Assembly: GCF_030651745.1 (NCBI RefSeq)
Contig: NZ_JAUSCC010000085.1
Location: forward strand, 1 to 11,701
Source of the DNA: Methylophaga sp.
GTDB taxonomy: Bacteria > Pseudomonadota > Gammaproteobacteria > Nitrosococcales > Methylophagaceae
DNA length: 11,701 nt
Direction: 5' to 3'
The notes beneath the pieces were generated by a model, which was given only the letters and a program-made list of their open reading frames with translations, searched no databases and was not told the DNA's origin. A program made the position numbers and the translations under genes. How positions within the stretch are numbered: position 1 is the first letter of the stretch; the number at the start of each line of letters is the position of its first letter. Of the stretch, positions 7,095 through 11,701 are shown one piece after another.

Positions 7095-9035
7095 TTATTC
7101 CCTACGTTCCTTCCCGGAAACTGCCTCGCCCTGGGTATTAAATCGCTGAACGTAAACTTCGTCATCAACGCTATCAATCAATACTTCAAACTCTACTTCT
7201 CCAGTATCAAGATATTTGATAAGGGCTTCGCGATAATCCAGTGGGACTATGACTTTGCCTTGGATGTCAATTATTCCCCAAGCTTCTTCATCGTGACCTT
7301 TCCTTCTCGCTACAGGCGCAAACCCAGACTCATTAAAGCTGTATGCATTCACGTAGGATCCCATAAATGAGCCATCTTTCTTCAAATACCGATATTCTTC
7401 GTGTCCTCCGAAGCGGTTTACTTGCGATGTTTTTACAACTGCCAATCCTTGGCGGCTAAAGTCTTTACCGCTATAAAATGGACCAGCTATCATCTTAAAA
7501 TCCCGGTTCAGATACTCAGTATTTTTACCAACACCACGATGCACAACTCGGGCATATCCATTAACAAACGGATATGCTTCCACGTAGTCTGTATCCATAA
7601 CCGTGTTGCCATTAAGATCAATGTAGGACCATACCTCCGCCCGACGATTTTTTTTGACTGCCAGCAGTCCAAACTCACCCAAATTTTTCATTCCATCAAA
7701 CGATCGCCCCAACACAGTTTTTCCCGTCGTATCGATCAAAAAGTAAGTTCTGTATCCTTTTTCGACAACGGCGTAACCGAAATGAAATTCTCTAACAGAA
7801 TCAAACTGAGGTTCAATCACTACATTTCCTGCACGATCTTTGTAACCCCATTTGTCGCATTTTTCGTGAGTGAACCTTGTAACACTATTATAAAGTTGTT
7901 CTAAAGTACAAAATGGCTCCAAACCAGAGTCAGTAGCTTCACCTCGTTTCGAATTCTTATTTTCCGCTTTGTGAGTGACGTCTTTACCCGAGTCGTTACT
8001 GGTAGATGAACCTGATTTGGCCCCCGCTTCAACCAGTCGCGCATTAAGTCGATCCGTCAGGCTGGACAACTTATCGCTTGATTGGGGATTTTCATTTGTA
8101 ATAGGTGAGTCTGGTTTAGCCTTTTCATTTGCAACAGATGATTCCGATTTGACCTGTTCACCGGCCAATCTTGCATTCAGTTTGTCCGTGAGGCTGGGCG
8201 ATTTATCGTCTGGTTGGACGTTGGTTTTCGCTTTGCGCTCTTCCTCGCAATCGATGCGAACCTGTTGATTATGCCGTGCCAAGGCAGTCGACACATTCAG
8301 ATGTGGCTCGATTAGTTCAATACCTTGGAGCTTCAAGCCGCGGCGCATGACTTCCTTGGCTTCAGCCGCAGTCAGATAGACGCTATCGCCGAAGCTGGAA
8401 CGCTGAAAAAGTTGATCCCACTCGGGACTTCCAGGGGCACTAATGCCAAAACCAAGCGAAGCAGGCACCATCGAGTCGGGTTTGAAGTCGATAAAAACTT
8501 TGTGGTTTTTGTTCAGCAGCGAAGAAAGGGCTGCCTGCTTGGGATCTTTGCTGATAAACCATGCACGGAAAACCGACGTAGAAAAAATTTCACCCAGTGG
8601 TTTTTTTTCGGTTCCAGATGTTTGTATCCAAAATGTTTGGCGTCCCTTATCAACTGTCACTTCTCCATTCCAGCAGCTGGCAACACCGGAAGTGGTGATC
8701 ATTCCAGCATTTTGGAGACTGTAATTAGCAACGAAGGTCTTGACTGGCTGCCCCATTAACACCCACATCGCCCATTGAACCTTGACCTCTGCAATCGGAA
8801 GGGATGTTTGGGTCCTTGGATCTGTGACCGTGCGCCCTTGCAGATTGATAGTGAACTCTCCTTGGTATCGATGTTCACTGCTCCCGTCGCCCTCTGCAGT
8901 TTTATTTTGTGCGGCAGCCCCCCCCGGCAACAACACCATAAACAACAAGACGAGAAAAAACCTGGCCTTTAAACGGTATTGAAAGGTACTGCACCTGAAA
9001 TTACCTGCGAATGTAGGGTTGACCTGTTCAATCAT
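7095..9035 (-). CDS. Exported WG-repeat protein with low-complexity linker
   Basis: I place the start at ATG 9035 (646 aa). The ORF is open to 9122, but the added 29 residues read through a region better explained by a separate 22-codon ORF, and 9035 overlaps that ORF's stop as ATGA. The Shine-Dalgarno site is weak (GGAG about 15 nt upstream). A long n-region precedes the hydrophobic core and GGAAA/Q (near 43). Residues 58-240 are a domain I do not recognise. Residues 275-370 are a polar linker containing SLTDKLNARL (281-290) and SLTDRLNARL (325-334). Residues 395-631 hold WG-type beta repeats (KWGYKDRAGNVVIEPQFDSV, WSYIDLNGNTV, AWGIIDIQGKVIVPLDYREA), known in secreted bacterial proteins and thought to bind ligands. 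Four cysteines follow the signal. A G8 tract lies in the signal-peptide coding region. Confidence 0.88.
   Translation of the reverse strand: MIEQVNPTFAGNFRCSTFQYRLKARFFLVLLFMVLLPGGAAAQNKTAEGDGSSEHRYQGEFTINLQGRTVTDPRTQTSLPIAEVKVQWAMWVLMGQPVKTFVANYSLQNAGMITTSGVASCWNGEVTVDKGRQTFWIQTSGTEKKPLGEIFSTSVFRAWFISKDPKQAALSSLLNKNHKVFIDFKPDSMVPASLGFGISAPGSPEWDQLFQRSSFGDSVYLTAAEAKEVMRRGLKLQGIELIEPHLNVSTALARHNQQVRIDCEEERKAKTNVQPDDKSPSLTDKLNARLAGEQVKSESSVANEKAKPDSPITNENPQSSDKLSSLTDRLNARLVEAGAKSGSSTSNDSGKDVTHKAENKNSKRGEATDSGLEPFCTLEQLYNSVTRFTHEKCDKWGYKDRAGNVVIEPQFDSVREFHFGYAVVEKGYRTYFLIDTTGKTVLGRSFDGMKNLGEFGLLAVKKNRRAEVWSYIDLNGNTVMDTDYVEAYPFVNGYARVVHRGVGKNTEYLNRDFKMIAGPFYSGKDFSRQGLAVVKTSQVNRFGGHEEYRYLKKDGSFMGSYVNAYSFNESGFAPVARRKGHDEEAWGIIDIQGKVIVPLDYREALIKYLDTGEVEFEVLIDSVDDEVYVQRFNTQGEAVSGKERRE
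8034..8195 (-). repeat. Nested tandem duplications in the WG-protein linker
   Basis: Two levels of duplication are visible. The decapeptide SLTD(K/R)LNARL is encoded at 8166-8195 and again at 8034-8063, 132 bp apart. Between them, 29-bp segments at 8122-8150 and 8089-8117 match at 23 of 29 positions with a 33-bp period (11 codons), giving ESSVANEKAKP followed by DSPITNENPQ. All changes keep the reading frame, so the linker appears to have grown by in-frame duplication. Confidence 0.75.
8918..8925 (-). repeat. G8 homopolymer tract in WG-protein signal peptide
   Basis: Eight consecutive C on the plus strand (G on the coding strand) encode Pro-Gly-Gly at the end of the signal peptide. A change of one base would shift the frame before the mature protein begins. 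Tracts of this length are candidates for slipped-strand variation, but a single sequence cannot show it. Confidence 0.5.
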
Positions 9036-9100
9036 AAAGAGCCCCAGTTTTCTCCGGTTAATGAGGCTAGTAAAAAAATAAAAAGCATTACAATTCTCAT
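9032..9100 (-). CDS. 22-codon leader-like ORF linking the Sel1 and WG genes
   Basis: An ATG at 9100 opens 22 codons (MRIVMLFIFLLASLTG...SL) ending in TGA at 9032-9034. Its ATG overlaps the Sel1 gene's TGA (ATGA, 9097-9100), and its TGA overlaps the WG gene's ATG (ATGA, 9032-9035), so it exactly bridges two frames. The peptide resembles the signal peptide of the 129-aa protein, and the DNA matches that gene's first 46 bases at 41 positions. It may be a coupling peptide that hands ribosomes to the WG gene, or the stub of a duplicated gene whose body was lost. No strong Shine-Dalgarno sequence precedes it, which fits re-initiation. Too short to be sure it is expressed. Confidence 0.45.
   Translation of the reverse strand: MRIVMLFIFLLASLTGENWGSL
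9055..9100 (-). repeat. Dispersed repeat, copy 2 (inside the 22-codon ORF)
   Basis: Partner of 5597-5642, with 41 of 46 identical bases and no gaps. Here the match runs only through the signal-like segment; the reading frame then ends within 23 bases, at the start of the WG gene. Confidence 0.85.
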
Positions 9101-9654
9101 TTCCGCTTGGCAGCCTCTGCATGCCCAGCTGCTGCCGCTTTGGTGTACCAACTCACTGCTTTCTCATCATCTTTTGTAACGCCTTGGCTGTTCTCATATA
9201 AAAGCCCCAGATTGTATTGGGCATCCGCGAGCCCCTGTTCAGCGGCCTTGGTGTACCAATCAACTGCTTGTTTATCATCCCGCTCAATGCCCAGACCGTT
9301 GGCATACATAAGGCCAAGATAGAATTGAGCACAGGCCCGACCTTGTTCAGCAGACTTGGTGAGCCAGCTCAGAGCCTTTTGAGAATCCTGATTAACACCA
9401 AGGCCGTAGAGATACATAGCGCCCAGGTTACATTGCGCATCGGCCTGACCGTTTTTTGCCGCTTTGGTGTACCAGCTCACAGCCTTTTCGTGATCCAGCG
9501 CAACGCCTAGGCCTTTCTCATACAAACTTCCCAGTTTGTATTGATAATCGGTATGACCCGACTGGGCTTTGGTCAGAACATCATCAAACACCTCATCAGC
9601 AAAAACAAACTGGCAGGTGGTAATGAGTAGCAACACACTCAAAGCAAACTTCAT
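9097..9654 (-). CDS. Periplasmic Sel1-like repeat protein
   Basis: The start is ATG 9654 (185 aa), with GAGG 9 nt upstream; an in-frame TTG at 9660 sits too close to that site. Signal peptide 1-19 (MKFALSVLLLITTCQFVFA/DE). Four 36-residue Sel1-like (SLR) repeats follow at about 33-68, 69-104, 105-140 and 141-176, each with the pattern A-x-LG-x-(L/M)Y-x-G-x-G(V/I)-x-D-x-(K/Q)A(V/L)-x-W-x-T-K-(A/S)A. Sel1 repeats form alpha/alpha superhelices that bind partner proteins. Repeats 1 and 4 are also close in DNA around GCCGCTTTGGTGTACCA (9134 and 9459), a sign of recent duplication. Two cysteines remain in the mature part. The stop overlaps the 22-codon ORF as ATGA. A scaffold for neighbouring envelope proteins is the likely role. 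Confidence 0.93.
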   Translation of the reverse strand: MKFALSVLLLITTCQFVFADEVFDDVLTKAQSGHTDYQYKLGSLYEKGLGVALDHEKAVSWYTKAAKNGQADAQCNLGAMYLYGLGVNQDSQKALSWLTKSAEQGRACAQFYLGLMYANGLGIERDDKQAVDWYTKAAEQGLADAQYNLGLLYENSQGVTKDDEKAVSWYTKAAAAGHAEAAKRK

Positions 9655-9796
9655 TATCAAAATCCTCGACGATTTATAGCCCAGACTTGTAACATCCCCT
9701 GACTCCTACTCACCTAGTCATTCGTGGCAAGGGTTAACATTTTTTGATTCTCTACAAAAGTAGACCTGAGTCCAAAGCTCGAAGCATTGAGCATGC

Positions 9797-10360
9797 TTAC
9801 TCATAGACAGCCAACTCATCAGCTGTCATCTCGCTAACTTTTTTTGCTCCTAGCTCAATAAATCTCGCTCTTTTGTTTTGATAAAGTTCTGTAACATCAT
9901 CAAGACCAGCAGCAAGCTTCATTCTTCTATCTATTAAGTCCAGAATCGTCTCTGTTCTGCGTCCAGATGTCGGTCTATTTAATAGTCGCGACCTCACCTC
10001 TGGTGCCAGCTTAGCCAGGTCTCTAAACATTTGCGGGTAGCCATCAGCTGTCGCTCGAACATTGATTCCAGAATATATAGGCGAAGGCGCATTAGGCGGG
10101 CATTGCATCTGATACATTTGTGAATAGAAATTCTCAACACTTCCATAGAGTCTTATACCGTCTTTTCTTACTGAATCTAGCTGACCAGCATTGAAGCCCG
10201 AGCAAATAAGCAGTGTATGCCCTGGGTCAACTTTCTCTTCATAACTCACCGGAGGCTCAGTCCCATTCTGCACAGAAGCATCATCAGCAAAGACCGTTGT
10301 TGCCAAGGTAATTTGAGATATCGGTAAAAGAAATAGAACAAACAATTTAACCAGGTTCAT
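9797..10360 (-). CDS. Secreted 187-aa protein, tandem paralog 2
   Basis: A 187-aa product with AGGGA 8 nt before the ATG. Signal peptide about 1-25 (MNLVKLFVLFLLP, then TTVFA/DD). The mature protein shares about 73% of residues with the upstream neighbour over the last 143 positions (hand count), including LLIC-GFNAGQLDS, YGSVENFYSQM, NAPSPIY, MFRDLAKL, RLLNRPTSGRR and FIELGAKKVSEMT. Two cysteines (LICSGF and QMQCPP) are conserved in both copies and are probably paired. It lies 36 bp after its paralog, with its own ribosome binding site, so the two probably form one transcript. Mostly helical; no family or catalytic motif recognised. A 142-bp gap separates it from the Sel1 gene. Confidence 0.88.
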   Translation of the reverse strand: MNLVKLFVLFLLPISQITLATTVFADDASVQNGTEPPVSYEEKVDPGHTLLICSGFNAGQLDSVRKDGIRLYGSVENFYSQMYQMQCPPNAPSPIYSGINVRATADGYPQMFRDLAKLAPEVRSRLLNRPTSGRRTETILDLIDRRMKLAAGLDDVTELYQNKRARFIELGAKKVSEMTADELAVYE

Positions 10361-10396
10361 CCGGTGTTCCCTAAATTCGTGTTTTTTCAGATACGC

Positions 10397-10960
10397 TTAT
10401 TTATAAATAGCCAACTCTTCAGGTGTCATCTCGCTAACTTTCTTTGCTCCAAGTTCAATAAACTTCACTCTCATGTCTTGATAAAGCGTTACAACATTAT
10501 CAGCACCTGCAGCGAACTTCATTCTTCGATCCAAAAGATCTAGAATTGTCTCTTTTCTCCGCCCTGATGTCGGCCTATTCAAAAGTCGGGCCCTTACTTC
10601 TGGCGGAAGCTTTGCTAGATCTCTAAACATTTGCGTGTAACCATCAACGGCCGGAGCAAAATCTACTCCATCATAGATAGGAGAAGGGGCATTAGTCGGA
10701 CATTGTATTTGATGCATTTGAGAGTAGAAATTCTCAACACTTCCGTAAAACTTTATACCGTTATTTCTTGCTGAATCTAACTGACCAGCATTGAAGCCCG
10801 CACAAATAAGCAGCATAACTTCGGGGTCAACTTTCTTTTCAAAATTCACCGAAAGCTCCGTCCCACAGTTCACACAATCATCACCAGCAAAGACTGAGGT
10901 CGCCCACGCAAATGAAAAAACAATGAGCAATCGCAAAACAAATAATCTGGGTGGGTTCAT
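10397..10960 (-). CDS. Secreted 187-aa protein, tandem paralog 1
   Basis: I place the start at ATG 10960, with GGAG 6 nt upstream; this gives 187 aa, exactly the length of the paralog, and a proper signal peptide (MNPPRLFVLRLLIVFSFAW, then SVFA/GD). The frame is open to an ATG at 11002, but the extra 14 residues lack a binding site and a signal-like character. It keeps all the motifs shared with paralog 2 and the cysteine pair LICAGF/QIQCPT. It has a second pair right after the cleavage site (DDCVNCGTE) that paralog 2 lacks, where the same region reads DDASVQNGTE. The CxxC spacing could form a local disulfide or bind a metal. Function unknown. Confidence 0.88.
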   Translation of the reverse strand: MNPPRLFVLRLLIVFSFAWATSVFAGDDCVNCGTELSVNFEKKVDPEVMLLICAGFNAGQLDSARNNGIKFYGSVENFYSQMHQIQCPTNAPSPIYDGVDFAPAVDGYTQMFRDLAKLPPEVRARLLNRPTSGRRKETILDLLDRRMKFAAGADNVVTLYQDMRVKFIELGAKKVSEMTPEELAIYK

Positions 10961-11008
10961 TAGTATCTCCAGGTGTTTCACTTCATAAATCGTTCTAATC
11001 ACACTCTT

Positions 11009-11236
11009 TCACTGCACCCGACAACTGCCCAAGATACCTAATGCGCCGTTGTAGCGGCCTGGGTGTTGCCAGTGCTTGCGCCGGTCTTCACAAAAGCTGT
11101 CCAGCTCGGCAAGAAATGCCTGCATGGTGGCGGCCTTGTTGTGTTCTACCCAAAACGCTACAGCACTCCTGCCCAAAATTGCCGTTGAGAGGATTAGCTG
11201 AATAAAAGCCTGAAATTTATAAGCGTTAGTTGTCAT
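11009..11236 (-). CDS. Orphan 75-aa ORF, possibly the remnant of a larger gene
   Basis: A 75-codon ORF from ATG 11236. No Shine-Dalgarno sequence precedes it (CTAGACAGTTTTTT), and the frame closes at a stop (11252-11254) just upstream. The first 22 residues are mildly hydrophobic (FIQLILSTAILG). The rest (AVAFWVEHNKAATMQAFLAE, then FCEDRRKHWQHPGRYNGALG) has codon use that looks genuinely coding and is clearly richer in GC than the flanks. This contrast, with the poor start, suggests the C-terminal end of a gene that lost its beginning, perhaps acquired horizontally. A short gene starting at the internal ATG (codon 38) is possible. I do not recognise the family. Confidence 0.4.
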   Translation of the reverse strand: MTTNAYKFQAFIQLILSTAILGRSAVAFWVEHNKAATMQAFLAELDSFCEDRRKHWQHPGRYNGALGILGSCRVQ

Positions 11237-11286
11237 AAAAAACTGTCTAGCTTAAGTGAATTACTAGAGGTGAACCCAGCTTAATA

Positions 11287-11701
11287 TTAGTGGCTATTAC
11301 ACTCCTCCAGCAGAGCAGAATTTTGTGTGGTACTCCAAGTCATGCCAGTTTCATCGTAGTAAAAGCTGAGGCCACCTACTTTGCTTGAAAGCATCTTGCA
11401 GGCGGCCATGTTCAGGCCGGTACCGTATTCTCCGCTAAGCTTGCAAATGCCATCACTGCAATGCCATGTCACTCCTTGGGTGGTCACTGTACCGATATAA
11501 GATGTACCCGCGTACCATGTGTTTATTAAAGTTTTAGCCGAGGTCAAGGTGCTAACCAACCGCACATGGGCATCACGCATAAAGTTACTGTGATAGGGGC
11601 CAACTAAGCCATGTCGGAAACTTATGGCCCAGCCGTTATGACCACCATTCTCATCAACATATTCCGAAGACGACCAAAAGAAATATTCTGGCGTTTTGGG
11701 A
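11287..11701 (-). CDS. 3' part of a DUF1566-type protein with a four-cysteine tail (partial)
   Basis: The frame is open from the right edge to a TAA at 11287, giving 137 visible residues; the N-terminus lies outside the window. The ATG at 11580 is internal, because the 40 codons before it (11581-11700) encode conserved sequence. The visible part starts with a DUF1566/Lcl_C-like C-terminus: FFWSSSEY, then GWAISFRHG, then HVRLV, matching the family pattern WSS-EY...AW-V-F--G...VR-V. About 70 more residues follow: VTWHCSDGICKLSG, AACKMLSSKVGGLSFYYDE and ALLEECNSH, with four cysteines. From memory this resembles small secreted domains of the form W-C---C...AAC--L---G...L--CN found alone in some alphaproteobacterial proteins. 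Possibly a ligand-binding envelope protein. Confidence 0.8.
   Translation of the reverse strand, partial: PKTPEYFFWSSSEYVDENGGHNGWAISFRHGLVGPYHSNFMRDAHVRLVSTLTSAKTLINTWYAGTSYIGTVTTQGVTWHCSDGICKLSGEYGTGLNMAACKMLSSKVGGLSFYYDETGMTWSTTQNSALLEECNSH

Noticed and set aside
7401..8972. Plus-strand ORFs of 65-167 codons opposite the WG gene
   Set aside because: They are antisense to a gene with recognisable domains, lack ribosome binding sites and show no export signal or known motif.
9036..9122. N-terminal extension of the WG protein to an ATG at 9122
   Set aside because: The extra 29 residues read a different frame of the segment copied from the 129-aa gene's signal peptide and overlap the Sel1 coding end. 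The ATG at 9035 is followed by a usable signal peptide.
9655..9796. Promoter with TATAAA just upstream of the Sel1 gene
   Set aside because: TATAAA lies so close to the ribosome binding site that the transcript would start within it, and no -35 element is found at 17 bp. The gap otherwise shows nothing definite.
11205..11260. Integron attC-like core (GCGTTAGTT) near the orphan ORF
   Set aside because: The heptamers do not fit RYYYAAC/GTTRRRY and no folded attC partner lies nearby.
11287..11580. Complete 97-aa gene starting at ATG 11580
   Set aside because: The frame stays open to the window edge, and the upstream codons encode the conserved WSSSEY...GWAISF part of a DUF1566-like domain.
5797..11701. 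Diversity-generating retroelement targets (FGE-like and DUF1566 domains are known variable-protein folds)
   Set aside because: No reverse transcriptase, Avd-like gene or adenine-rich template repeat is visible, and the C-terminal FGE region shows no excess of AAC-type codons. Only sequence outside the window could revive this.

Overview
The window looks like an envelope- or accessory-gene region of a Gram-negative bacterium, most likely a gammaproteobacterium of moderate GC (low-to-mid 40s % by eye). The reasons are a canonical class II tRNA-Leu(CAA) with an encoded CCA, Shine-Dalgarno-led genes, many Sec-type signal peptides and periplasmic-style repeat proteins. No genus can be named from the sequence alone.

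Layout. The left edge carries tRNA-Leu(CAA) (29-113) with its -10 box and a strong Rho-independent terminator (153-185). A plus-strand pair follows: a 490-aa secreted protein with an NTF2-like region and an SH3-like C-terminus, and a 99-aa secreted protein. Next come two small divergent secreted proteins (2268-2768 minus, 2804-3136 plus) whose starts are only 35 bp apart. From 3200 to the right edge every supported gene is on the minus strand. Read in transcription order from the right edge they are: the 3' end of a DUF1566-type protein with a four-cysteine tail (runs off the window); an orphan, GC-richer 75-aa ORF; two tandem paralogous 187-aa secreted proteins; a Sel1-repeat protein; a 22-codon leader-like ORF; a WG-repeat protein; a TPR/coiled-coil protein with a non-catalytic FGE-sulfatase-like domain; a 129-aa secreted protein; and a zero-gap pair made of a 309-aa secreted protein and a 308-aa membrane protein.

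How the genes may work together. Nearly all products carry N-terminal export signals, and the recognisable domains (Sel1, WG, TPR, FGE-like C-type-lectin fold, DUF1566, SH3-like) are binding scaffolds rather than enzymes. The Sel1-leader-WG-FGE block is a tight operon in which both junctions of the leader are ATGA stop/start overlaps. The 22-codon leader is a near copy of the signal-peptide coding region of the 129-aa gene 3.5 kb away, so the locus has grown by internal duplication; the tandem 187-aa paralogs and the nested repeats in the WG-protein linker point the same way. All eleven complete exported proteins have an even number of cysteines in their mature parts, which suggests periplasmic disulfide chemistry. 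I infer a periplasmic or surface protein-interaction locus of unknown purpose. No enzyme, nuclease, toxin, transposase, integrase, reverse transcriptase or CRISPR array was recognised.
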